Part shown: positions 54,151 to 63,942 of the stretch, one piece after another
How positions within the stretch are numbered: position 1 is the stretch's first letter
Layout: every line of letters begins with the position of its first letter
Assembly (NCBI GenBank): GCA_030220185.1
Contig: JASPKZ010009710.1
Coordinates: 1 to 64,000 of the forward strand
Direction: 5' to 3'
Origin: Diploptera punctata
Lineage: Eukaryota; Arthropoda; Insecta; Blattodea; Blaberidae
DNA: 64,000 bases
The notes under the pieces: generated by a model
What the model was told of the DNA's origin: nothing
Database searches by the model: none
What the model saw: the letters and a program-made list of their open reading frames with translations, nothing else
Program-made: the position numbers and the translations under genes

Positions 54151-54512
54151 GTAAATTAAATTATTCTGAGTCTTTTATATGTTACCCCAATATTAATGTT
54201 GATTTGTTCTTGAAGAACCGCAGGAGGGAGCTGACATCGACAACCAGGGTTTACAACATAAACCCAACCAGTCTGGCCAAGGCTTCTTTTTCCTTCACCG
54301 CCGAGATAAATTTTAACATTACATAACAAAGCAAACTTTCAATTGTCACTGTTAATATCAAATTATCCCATAAAGACGATATTTTGTTTAGCGATGTCAT
54401 TTTTCATAGCTAAAGTATTTGTAGAATTGCGCCTACTTATAAAAATATTATAATAATTTCAAACCACAATATCACATTTTTAATAAGCTCTAATGATCAT
54501 GCAAAATTGCAG
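54151..54512. other. Unassigned sequence
   Basis: No recognisable features. Confidence 0.3.
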
Positions 54513-55440
54513 ACATTCACGGCAGGTGTATTGATTCACGTCTTTTGGGCTAAATGGCCGTGGTCTGGTTATATTAACGATAGACATCCTTAGAAGTTCT
54601 GCGTGTTCTACAGTGTGATTATAAGTCCCAGTACATTTTAAAGAAATCGCTTACATATCGTATTTCTGTTACAGCCATTCGAAGATATGTTCACCATTGA
54701 AGAGCGGATAGAGATTGTTGCTGCGCGTTTAAGAGGTCAGTCGTACGTAGAAGTTAGAGACAGATTCCAAAGGAAACCCTCACGGGAGACGTGTATCTTG
54801 ATATGTTGCAACTTTTCTTACAGCCACAGTTACAGCAAGATGGTATCATTGATACAGTGGTGTTGCAACAAGATGGAGCACCACCACACTTTGCTCTGGC
54901 TATACGCGGGAATCTCAATGACAGGTTTCCCAAAAGGTGGATTGGAAGGGCATCTCCTCGTATCTGGGCACCTCGTTCGCCAGACCTCGCACCCCTGGAC
55001 TTTTTGCTTGGGGGTTCATCAAGCAACAGGTGTACAGAACCAAGTTTCCTAATCTGCAAGTGCTGAAAGAACGCATACGCAAGCGAGTGAAATGATTACA
55101 GAGGATATGTTGGTGCATGTTTTTCCGGGCGACGGTGCGTCTTTGAGGAACATGTTTTGAGATTGATTGAGGTTTGTTGAAAACTAAGTTGATAGTAGAA
55201 ACCACCTTATAATTTTTGTTTTATTTGCGCTGCGTTATCTACAAAATGTACTGGGACTTTATAATCACACTGTATAACCTCCTAACTCTTCAAATGTCTG
55301 CAGCCGACATTTGAAGAGTTAGGAGGTCATAGAACACAGGATGTCTACCGCAGTAGCAGACGAAACGTTGAGTGTTAATAAAACCAGACCACGGCCATTT
55401 AGCCCGAAGGACATACAAAACATGAAATCAAATAATCATG
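54513..55440. mobile_element. Penelope pseudo-LTR fragments, inverted pair, split by a Tc1/mariner element
   Basis: The left minus-strand part (54513-54608: aatggccgtggtctggtta) and right plus-strand part (55313-55440: gatgtctaccgcagtagcag, gacgaaacgttgagtg, accagaccacggccattta) are diverged relatives of the 10.35-kb pseudo-LTR region. The centre 55275-55328 is a hairpin with 23-bp arms (tctgcagcc loop). The hammerhead-like core is degraded. Confidence 0.75.
54611..55272 (+). mobile_element. Tc1/mariner-superfamily element, internally deleted
   Basis: Terminal inverted repeats of about 30 bp (54611-54640 and 55243-55272, starting cagtgtgattataa) flanked by TA at 54609-54610 and 55273-55274. 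The transposase relic has an N-terminal part (MFTIEERIEIVAARLRGQSY) at 54687-54775 and a C-terminal part (LQQDGAPPHFALAIRGNLND, RSPDLAPLDFLLGG) at about 54863-55015. The middle is deleted and the end frameshifted. Confidence 0.88.
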
Positions 55441-55665
55441 TTTGCAATAAATTCAACAAGTCAATGAAACACTTGCTATGTTTGGTCATGAACGAAAAGA
55501 CCCGAATACACCTGAGTCCGCCCGATCGTACTACGCGAGCTCCCTCGTTACGTTGCGCCAATCGCCAATATTCGGCCCAATACTCGGCTTCAAGATTGGC
55601 CGGATATCCAGTATCGGGCCAAACAGCTATCCGTTTCATCACTAGAAACATGATTAATGCTGTGT

Positions 55666-56880
55666 AGCTTACTTACTCACTGGCACTATCGAACCCGTAG
55701 GTTCATGGCCGCGCAGACATAAGCTCTCCATACATCCCTATTCTGAGCTAATGCTTTCCAATCATTCCCTGTATAATCTACTTCCCTCAAATCATAGTTA
55801 ATGTTATTCTCCCACCTCATTCTTGGTCTATCAACTAGGGGTTTTCCCTCTGGCTTTCCTACAAGAAGCTTCCATGCAAGTCTATCATTCCCCATACGTG
55901 CAACATGTCCTGCCCAACGCAGTCTACGAGACTTAACTGTTCTTATTATATCTGGCTTCCTATAAAGACCATGTAGTTCATTGTTATGAAGTCTTCTCCA
56001 TTCACCTGTCTGTTCATCTCTCTTTGGTCCAAAAATGTTCGTAAGTACTTTAATCTCAAATACTTGTAATCTCCTTTCCTCCCTTAAAGTAAGAGTCCAT
56101 GTTTCGCAGCCATATAATTTCTGCAATGCTTAATAGCATGCATTTTCAGAATTGAGCCTATGTTTAATTTCTTTGTGCATCTCATTCCTATTTGTGATTA
56201 TTGTTCCTAGGTATTTGAATTCAGCCACTTCCTCAAATTTTCCCTCATTTGTCATTAGCTGTCCATTTACATAATATAATGTATTTCTACGTGTGACCAT
56301 ATATTTAGTTTTATTGATATTTACTTCTAGTCCCAATTTCTTAGTGTTACTCAATAGTGTGTGCGTGTTGTTTTTTAGTATCTCCTCGCTATCGGCCAAT
56401 AATACTACATCATCAGCATAAAACTAACAGCTTATTAATACAATTGAGTTGTAAGCCTTCTTCATTCTCTAAAATGTAATGGCTTGCTCTAGTACAAAAT
56501 TAAATAGTAGAGGAGATAGTGCATCTCATTGCTTCAAACCCATTGTGGATTTCAAAAGTATCCGAAAACGTTTGCCTACACGCACCTACTCTTGTGTCAT
56601 TTAGACACATTCGTATAAGTTAACTAACTTTTTAGGAATTCGAACTCCAGCAGGATACTATATAACCTCTCCCTCTTAATTGAATCAAAGGTTTTTATGA
56701 AGTCTACGTATAGTTCATGTACAGTACCATTATATTCCCATTTCTTTTCTAAAATCTGTCTTTTACTAAAAATCTGATCTGTTGTAGACCTGTTTCTTCT
56801 AAATCCACATTGATGATCTCCTAGAATGTTATCAATATAGGGAGTATCTCCGTCTCAAAATTGCATGAACTCGTTCCAGT
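55666..56880 (-). mobile_element. RTE-B LINE, longest fragment in the window
   Basis: Reading minus: CGFRRNRSTTDQIF, VHELYVDFIKTFDSI (RT motif A region), a decayed YADD region near 56400 (aatactacatcatcagc in antisense), then an open frame EEILKNNTHTLLSNTKKLGL, FKYLGTIITNRNEMHKE, and a second open frame from 56126 with GPKRDEQTGEWRRL to MNLRVR. About 20 bp are missing near 56125 and stops occur upstream. RT copies the LINE RNA at target sites; this copy cannot. Confidence 0.9.
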
Positions 56881-57224
56881 TGTTGAGAATAAAGATCCGC
56901 AACGTTTGCACGCCTGTTTGAAACCAACTCTAAGTAAATCACACCTTCCTTCAGACACACATCACCACAATACAGCCAACATTACTTATGAAACAAGCTA
57001 ATGTTACTGCTTCCTAACGGCCTTAATAGCAACAAATTAAATAAGACATTTAAGAAAAGTTACAGCTGCGAGACTAACGAGATTTTAAGGTTAACGTTTT
57101 AACGGTATCTTAAATTACTTTCTGAAACCTGAATAAAATAAATCATTACATGACTTTCAGATTTACTCATTATTTCCGTGTAATTTGGCATAAAAGATAA
57201 TTAAACTAACTTACTGGCACTGGA
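56881..57224. other. Unassigned sequence
   Basis: No recognisable features. Confidence 0.3.
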
Positions 57225-57305
57225 TCATTAGTTGATGATAGGTAAGTATGGAGAGCTTACGTCCGAGTGGTCACGAACCTCCGGGTCCGATAACGCCAGT
57301 AAGTG
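57225..57305 (+). mobile_element. RTE-B 3' terminal scrap
   Basis: 'tatggagagcttacgtccga' to 'gataacgccagtaagtg'. Confidence 0.75.
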
Positions 57306-57639
57306 AATATTAAAACAAGGCTGTGCTCTGATAAGCAAACATCATGCTGCTTTTGTATTCAAATTGGGAACTCGAGAAGTGTTTGTCCACTTAATGATTT
57401 TCAAACAGGCGCTGTATTATCTGCTTCGCTGGGCATTATGGTCACGTACTGTACAGACAACAACTGTAATTTTAATGAAATCAATGATGATAACAATCCA
57501 AACACGATAACCATCAACATCCTCAAATTAAAGAAAAGTCTTCAGAATTTTTTTTTTATATGACTTTCCATACAAAAAGTTAAACATAGGCTTCAACTCT
57601 ATAAACGCACGCTTACACTTCAACTCAACCAGGAAGTTA

Positions 57640-57642
<3 letters not shown>
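57306..57642. other. Unassigned sequence
   Basis: 'cttcaactcaaccaggaagt' at about 57617 resembles the inverted 19-bp motif at 38891/39309. Confidence 0.35.
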
Positions 57643-57680
<38 letters not shown>

Positions 57681-57938
57681 TAATAATCGATGGGCAGGAC
57701 ATGTTGCACGTATGGGGAATGAAATACTTGCATGGAAGCTTCTTGTAGGAAAGCCAGAGGGAAAACGCCCAGTTGGTAGACCAAGAATGAGGTGGGAGGT
57801 TAACATTAACTATGCTTTGAGGGAAGCCGATTATACAGGGAATGATTGGAAAGCAGGATAGGGATGTATGGAGAGCATATGTCCGTGCGGCCATGAACCT
57901 CCGGGTTCGATAGTGCCAGTGATTAAGTAAGTAAGTAA
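57643..57938 (+). mobile_element. (AAT)n tract and RTE-B LINE 3' end
   Basis: AAT run to 57683, then RWAGHVARMGNEILAWKLL, VGKPEGKRPVGRPRMRWE, 3' tail gattaagtaagtaagtaagt. Confidence 0.88.
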
Positions 57939-57990
57939 GTAATAATATTACAAAGATGAATTACATATTCCACTCATCATCTTAATAAAT

Positions 57991-58378
57991 GTTTTCCCTT
58001 TACAGAGATTTAGGCGCATCTCCCCTACAGGGAAGAATTTGAACCATACTAATTTAGTTACACTTGTTTTCGTATAGTATCAATTTTGGAGTGGTCCGTG
58101 GTCAGCGTTCCGCCTCATACTGACATCTAAGGAAACCAAGGTAGTACTAGGACGGGAAAATTCGGTAAATTTTGCTTAGAGGCCTTTTCATTCAGGCTTA
58201 AGGATTTTTTATTAGCCTGAAAATCTTCAGACTCGGGACCCACGGCTTAAAGTCCCTCCCGGAGGACTTGCTCCTTGGATTTTTCCGTCCTAAAAAATCC
58301 ATCGACCTCGGCCGGGTTTGAACCCGCGACCCTCGGGACCAGATGCAAGGAGCATAACCACTAGTCCACCGCGGCCGA
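57991..58378 (-). mobile_element. SINE-C
   Basis: Antisense copy from gttttccctttacagag to ccactagtccaccgcggcc. A few bp around 58018 and 58082 are altered. Confidence 0.88.
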
Positions 58379-58394
58379 TGCCAGGTAAAATAAA

Positions 58395-58396
<2 letters not shown>

Positions 58397-58433
<37 letters not shown>
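58397..58433. repeat. (ATT)n microsatellite
   Basis: Perfect ATT run. Confidence 0.9.
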
Positions 58434-58437
<4 letters not shown>

Positions 58438-58904
58438 ACAGGTACAAATAAATTTTTAACTTTCATCATATGACTTCACCTCAACGGAATTTGATATGAA
58501 TTTTACTAGTATTAATTTTAGTACCTTGCATTTAAAAACGGCAGATATTTTTTGGACACGGTCTTGGTACATGACAACGCTTCTCTGGGAGGTATTTCAA
58601 GGTAAGTTTTGGCATGCGATTGATCACAATTTCCTATAGGTCGCGCAAGAGATTTTGAAGAATGTCCTTGATCGTAAATCAAATGGGAGAGCCTATCAAG
58701 ACTGCTGAGCTGGAATTCCATTTCTGTCTGCCCGTGTACAAACAAAACAGTTGCTCTACAAAAACAAACATGTACAGTCCATAGAGAATTATAGTGAGAC
58801 GCGGATGTGTTGATTTTAGATTTTAAACCATTAGACTTTAACGTATAATATTTTGAACACTTGCGTTCTGAAGTCTTAAAAACTATAGTGTAATGTTAAT
58901 GTCG
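58434..58904. other. Mostly unassigned; shared motif at 58527-58605
   Basis: The motif 'gacaacgcttctctggga' plus 'atttcaaggtaa' also occurs at 24948-25010. No other feature. Confidence 0.35.
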
Positions 58905-59122
58905 GGTCACCCAGCCATTATAACTGGCCTCTCAACCTGGAGACGATTACTTATTGTAGCTACCCCAAAGCCTCACGATGCTGGGGTGGGCACCCGGTCC
59001 CCAAACTGGCAGAAAATTCCTTGAGAACAATTTCTTCCCCCACGGATACTGAAACAAGCCCACAAGTCCCGAAGCTCTGCGCCAAGACATCTTGCCTTAA
59101 TCACATGGCTACGGCGCGGGGG
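58905..59122 (-). mobile_element. SINE-E, tail-truncated
   Basis: Antisense, from cgggtcacccagccattata to catggctacggcgcgggg; the tail end is missing. Confidence 0.82.
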
Positions 59123-59287
59123 GAAGACTATTAAATTGTGTAAATTAAAATTACATTTAGTGGTTATTTATTAAACATGAAGAGTGCGATATAAACCAAA
59201 TACAGAGTAAGTGTGTGTGTTGTGTATATAGATATATATATATTAAATATATATAGAGAATATTAATTCCTCCACGGATAAAGATGT

Positions 59288-59553
59288 CCTAACTCACTGG
59301 CACTATCTGCACCCGTAGGTTCATGGATGCCCGGACATAAGCTCTCCATAAATCCCTATCCTGAGGAATAATCTTTTCCTATCATTCCCCGTATAAAATA
59401 TTTCCTCAAATCATAGTTAATGTTATTCTCCCCACCTCATTCTTGGTCTAACAAACTGGGCGTTTTCCCTCTGGTTTTCCTACAAGAAACTTCCATGCAC
59501 GTCTTTCATTCCCCCATTCGTGCCACATGTCCTGCCCATCGCAGTTCTACGAT
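59288..59553 (-). mobile_element. RTE-B LINE 3' end
   Basis: 'taactcactggcactatctg' to 'cctgcccatcgcagttctac', with many small indels. Confidence 0.82.
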
Positions 59554-60176
59554 AAAGATTACCTATATTAATTAATTTTTGTAGTGAGATTTTAAAAATG
59601 TTTAGCAGTGACTGTATTTGATATTCGCTAGCGAGGGAGTTAGCAATGACGTGTGGTCATACTTCCTATTGGCTGAGACCTACATCTGCTTAGTACAGGA
59701 CTCGCATCTAAGCTCTCATTACAAATTTCATTCGTCAGGAATCATTGCTAGGGTTATACTCTACGTTGTATAAATTGAGGCGTGGCACTGAAATGTGTTA
59801 TAGTTGCATCCCTTGCAGGGAACGCAAACACAAACTCGCGTGTGAGGCTCTTGATTGTTTTGAATCAATAATACACACGTAGTTTGCATATCGGAAAGAG
59901 TCTTGCGAGAGGACATTACATGCATGTGGAATGCATCACGTTGCATGCGGCACCGATAAAACAACCCACAGCGAGCGCTCGTTTAAATGAATAATGATCC
60001 AGTTCAGGCACTTTTATATTCTCTACACTTTATGTGGCAAGGATGTACAATTCTCTTTTCAAAATTATGATATTTTGGAACAGACTGCCAATCCCGGATT
60101 TTTGTACAGTGGATTCAGTGGATGGAATTCTCAACCAAATCTATACCACGACCCCGGTTTTCCAACAAGAGAGATC

Positions 60177-60560
60177 CAATTGAAATTTTATAAAACATTG
60201 GCAGTAACGGTACTGCTCTATGGATCAGAAGCCTGGATACATAAAAAAACAAGATCTAAGTAGGATAACCGCGGCAGAAATGAAATTTTTGAGATCTGTT
60301 AAAGGGTGCACTAAGGAAGACAGAATCAAGAACACAGAAATAAGACAGGAACTTGAAATAATTGCAATAACTGATAAAATAGATACATATAGACAAAAAT
60401 GGAAGCAACACATAGACAGAATGAATGAAGATAGATATCCAAAACAAATAACAAAATACAAACCTAAAGGCACCCGAGATGTGGGCAGACCTAGAAAGAG
60501 ATGGGCTGAAGTCGGAACGGGTCAACAGACCTAATCCATGAATGCAGATGATGATGATTG
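60177..60560 (+). mobile_element. RTE-A 3' end, left arm
   Basis: LKFYKTLAVTVLLYGSEAW, AEMKFLRSVKGCTKEDRIK, RQKWKQHIDRMNEDRYPK, GTRDVGRPRKRWAEVGTGQQ, then a gatgatgatgatt tail. Confidence 0.87.
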
Positions 60561-60565
60561 TTTCC

Positions 60566-60800
60566 ATAACTAACTAACTCACTGGCACTATCGAACACGT
60601 GGGTACATCGCCGCGCGTATATAAGCTCTCCTTACATCCCTATCTTGAGCTAATGTTTTCCAATCATTCCCTGTATAATCTACTTCCCCCAAATCATAGT
60701 TAATGGTATTCTCCCACCTCATTCTTGGTCTACCAATTGGGCGTTTTGCCTCTGGTTTTCCTACAAGAAGCTTCCATGCACCCCTTGCATTCCCCATTCG
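60566..60800 (-). mobile_element. RTE-B 3' end
   Basis: 'aactaactaactcactggca' to 'cccttgcattccccattcgt'; GNARGAWKLLVGKPEAKRP on the minus strand. Confidence 0.87.
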
Positions 60801-60802
60801 TG

Positions 60803-61075
60803 CCCTCGGGCAGAATTACTATGAATGGATGAAATATATATATATATATATATAGGTATATATATATCCATCCATAGTAATTCTGCCCGAGGGCAGGTCC
60901 TTCACTGCAATCATAGCATTTTTTATGCTATGCTTGCAGCTTTACCAGGGAATTGTAGGTGTGGTAGCTTCCCGTTGCTTTCCATGCCGGTGAAGGATGA
61001 TGATGATGATGATGATGATGGCCATATGATTTTGGGGACCGTTTGGGCCTTAAAGTTTTCCTGACATTTGTCTTT
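60803..61075. mobile_element. SINE-A pieces, tail to tail around (TA)n
   Basis: 60803-60833 is a plus-strand tail (gccctcgggcagaattac). 60865-61075 is an antisense SINE-A truncated at 'gacatttgtctt', so the tRNA head is gone. (TA)n lies between them and after the second. Confidence 0.8.
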
Positions 61076-61171
61076 TATATATATATATATATCAATCCCG
61101 ACTCAAGCATTCATTTTTTCTTTCATATCATATTTGCCTTCATTGCCAAATGTCAAAAATATATTTATCAT

Positions 61172-61853
61172 CATCATCATCTTCATTCATGGACTAGGTC
61201 TGTTGACCCGTTCCGACTTCAGCCCATCTCTTTCTAGGTCTGCCCACATCTCGGGTGTGCCTTTAGGTTTGTATTTTGTTATTTGTTTTGGATATCTTAT
61301 CTTCATTCATTCTGTCTATGTGTTGCTTCCATTTTTGTCTATATGTATCCATTTTATCAGTTATTGCAAATATTTCAAGTTCCTGTCTTATTTCTGTGTT
61401 CTTGATTCTGTCTTCCTTAGTGCACCCTTTAACAGATCTCAAAAATTTCATTTCTGCCGCCGTTCTTATCCTACTTAGGTCTTGTTTTTTATGTATCCAG
61501 GCTTCTGAACCATAGAGCAGTACTGGTACTGCCAACATTTTATAAAATTCAGTTGGGTCTCTCTTCTTGTTTTGTTATTTAGTGTTCGTTTTATCGTACC
61601 ACATATTCCCTGGAATTTTGCTATTTTATTATTATATCATTATCATAATTACATGAAATGTCACATCCTAGATAATTGAGATGGTTCACCTGTTCTATGA
61701 TTTTGGTTTTTATTACTATTTTCGATCTGATTGATTTTTCCCTTGGAATGCCATTACCTTAGTTTTTTCTATGGATATTTTGAGATTATATTGTTCACAT
61801 ATATTATGTAGTTTAAAAATATTCCTCTGAAGTTCGTCTTCTGTATTTCGTGG
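61172..61853 (-). pseudogene. RTE-A RT, 3' segment
   Basis: TEDELQRNIFKLHNICEQYN, ISIEKTKVMAFQGKNQ, HLNYLGCDIS, then MLAVPVLLYGSEAWIHKKQ and the C-terminal block. At least two frameshifts. Confidence 0.85.
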
Positions 61854-62189
61854 TATAGATTTGGTTGAGAATTCCATCCACTGAATCCACTGTACAAAAA
61901 TCCGGGATTGGCAGTCTGTTCCAAAATATCATAATTTTGAAAAGAGAATTGTACATCCTTGCCACATAAAGTGTAGAGAATATAAAAGTGCCTGAACTGG
62001 ATCATTATTCATTTAAACGAGCGCTCGCTGTGGGTTGTTTTATCGGTGCCGCATGCAACATGATGCATTCCACATGCATGTAATGTCCTCTCGCAAGACT
62101 CTTTCCGATATGCAAACTACGTGTGTATTATTGATTCAAAACAATCAAGAGCCTCACACGCGAGTTTGTGTTTGCGTTCCCTGCAAGGG

Positions 62190-63239
62190 AAATACAGAAG
62201 AGAAATTAAAAAAGCACACAAAGTCAGTTGGGATAGATATATAAGCAGACTAGAATACGATATACATGGGCAGCAAAAAATAGCCTATAAAGTAATGAAA
62301 CATCTAAATAAACAAGAAAAAAGATACAATACAGATCAATGCAATTGAGGAGAAACCATGGGAAGAACATTATAAAAAACTGTTGGTATAATGAAAATAA
62401 AATAACTAAAGATAAAATATATGAGTGGTGAGATAGGAATAGATATGAAACAATGGAAGAATTAGAATTAGAAGAAGTACTGAAAAACAAACAAAGAACA
62501 GAAGGCAGCTGGAATAGACGGGAAGATTAATATGGAATTAATAAAATATGGAGGAATTTTTTTTAAAACTGAGATTATTATCCTTTTTTTAATTTTGTTG
62601 GAAACAAGCAACAATACCAGAAACCTGGACAACAGCAATAGTACAATCTATTTTTAAGAAAGGGGAACGTAAAGACTGCAACAACTACAGAGGAATAAGC
62701 ATTTTAACTGCAGGCTATAAAATATACTCAAGAATCTTAACATTTAGATTAAAACAAAATAAACAGAGGTAATGTTAACAGAAGAACAAAGTGGATTCAG
62801 ACCAGGGCGTTCATGTATGGATAATATATTTACGAATTAAAAGAATTTATAAACAAAAGAAGAGAATATAACATGGAACAAACACACATAGCTTTTATTG
62901 ATTTTGTCAAGGCATTGATAAAGTAGACAGAGGAAAAACTCTGGCAATTTTAAAAGAAAAAGGAATTCCGAAACACTTAATAGCAGCTATAAAGAGTTTG
63001 TACTGGAACACAAAATTTGTTATAAAAACTAGAAATGAAGTAAGTAAAAATAAAATTCATACTAATCAAGGAGTTAAACAAGGATGCAGTATCTCTCCAG
63101 TTTTATTTAACCTATACATCAATGATATAATAAAAAAATGGAACGAAGAAACACAATAAAGGAATAAAAATTAGATAATAAACACACTACTTGAAAACAT
63201 TATTATACGCTGATGACCAGGTAATAAAATAGCACATAC
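62190..63239 (+). pseudogene. RTE-A RT, 5' segment (linker to catalytic box)
   Basis: YRREIKKAHKVSWDRYISRL, SIFKKGERKDCNNYRGISI, EEQSGFRPGRSCMDNIF, FIDFVKALDKVDR-like motif A, GVKQGCSISPVLFNLYINDI, LYADDQVIK. Domain order matches LINE RT motifs 0-5. Multiple frameshifts, so not functional. Confidence 0.85.
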
Positions 63240-63251
63240 AAATATATTTAT

Positions 63252-63510
63252 TAATATCTATATAACAAGCGTTACTGCTATAAAGTAAATATTCTCTCGA
63301 AAATTTGCTTAACTGTTATGTTAGCCGCTAGATGGGAGTTGGAAAAAAAAAAAATCCGCTACCTCTTGTGTGAATTGGAGAATACTAAAGTATAAGAAAA
63401 ATTGGATTGTATGTTTGTCTTGGAATTCTGGGTAGCTCAGTTGGTTAGACTTTAGAGACTCGAGTTCAAATCCCGAACTCAAGCATTCATTTTTCTTTCA
63501 TATCATATAT
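63252..63510 (+). repeat. Cassette H, right half of the interrupted copy
   Basis: 'acaagcgttactgctataaa' linker, 'gttatgttagccgctagatg', then the tRNA-like core (63429-63486: gggtagctcagttggttaga, gttcaaatcccgaa) without its anticodon arm, and a gcattcatttttctttc right repeat. The left half is at 61088-61168. Confidence 0.75.
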
Positions 63511-63559
63511 CTATATATATATATATATCAGATTTCACGGATATAAGTATGGCTAAAGA

Positions 63560-63712
63560 AAGTTTTCTTGGTTTCCGCGTCATGAATCAAGGTCTGCTCT
63601 GGCCACTGATTCAAACGTTTCGACATGATCCCACAGGCCATTGAAACGTCGGAATCAGTGGCCAGAGGCTGATCTTGAATCCATGCTGCGGAAAACCCAT
63701 GAAAAATTTCTT
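63560..63712. repeat. Inverted-repeat element, arms about 65 bp
   Basis: 'ttttcttggtttccgcgtca' then 'ctggccactgattcaaacgt', inverted as 'gtcggaatcagtggccagag' then 'gcggaaaacccatg'. Contains gaaacgt motifs in both arms. Related to 48175-48315. Confidence 0.75.
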
Positions 63713-63844
63713 AAAACATGTTTTTTTCAGATAATTATTAACATACTGTAACAATAAATTGTGTATTTTTCCGCTTTTTTATTTGATTTATGTAGTATAA
63801 GTTAATATATATATATATATTAGATATATATATATTTTATTCAG

Positions 63845-63942
63845 TTTATTAACTTTTTTGAGAGAAGTTGGGAATAACAAGACTCCCTGTAAAGCATCAA
63901 CAGCATGCATTTCCAGAATTAAGCCTATGTTTATTTCTTCAC
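63845..63942 (-). mobile_element. RTE-B scrap
   Basis: 'tgagagaagttgggaataac', 'gcatgcatttccagaattaa', antisense RTE-B upstream of the YGCETW region. Confidence 0.75.

Larger units (their letters stand above)
59812..62192. repeat. Inverted duplication, two arms carrying a 336-bp segment plus RTE-A 3' end
   Basis: The left arm, 59812-60560, has 59812-60147 matching 61854-62192 in inverted orientation, and 60177-60560 matching about 61172-61565. The left arm lacks about 290 bp of RTE-A and has about 25 bp of new sequence at the join. The spacer holds RTE-B and SINE-A pieces. Confidence 0.88.
61169..63239 (-). mobile_element. RTE-A insertion with 5' inversion and 12-bp target duplication
   Basis: aaatatatttat occurs at 61157-61168 and 63240-63251. 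Reading minus, the inverted 5' segment (62190-63239, sense on plus) comes first, then a 336-bp non-RTE segment, then the 3' segment (61853-61172). The outer edge of the inverted part stops at YADDQVI, and the 3' segment resumes at TEDELQRNIF, just where the protein would continue. That is the layout expected of twin priming. The target is a cassette H. Confidence 0.8.

Noticed and set aside
59761..59964. Conserved small protein, because the same frame recurs at 62035-62244
   Set aside because: The similarity is explained by the inverted duplication of the 336-bp segment; both strands are equally open and the frames end differently.
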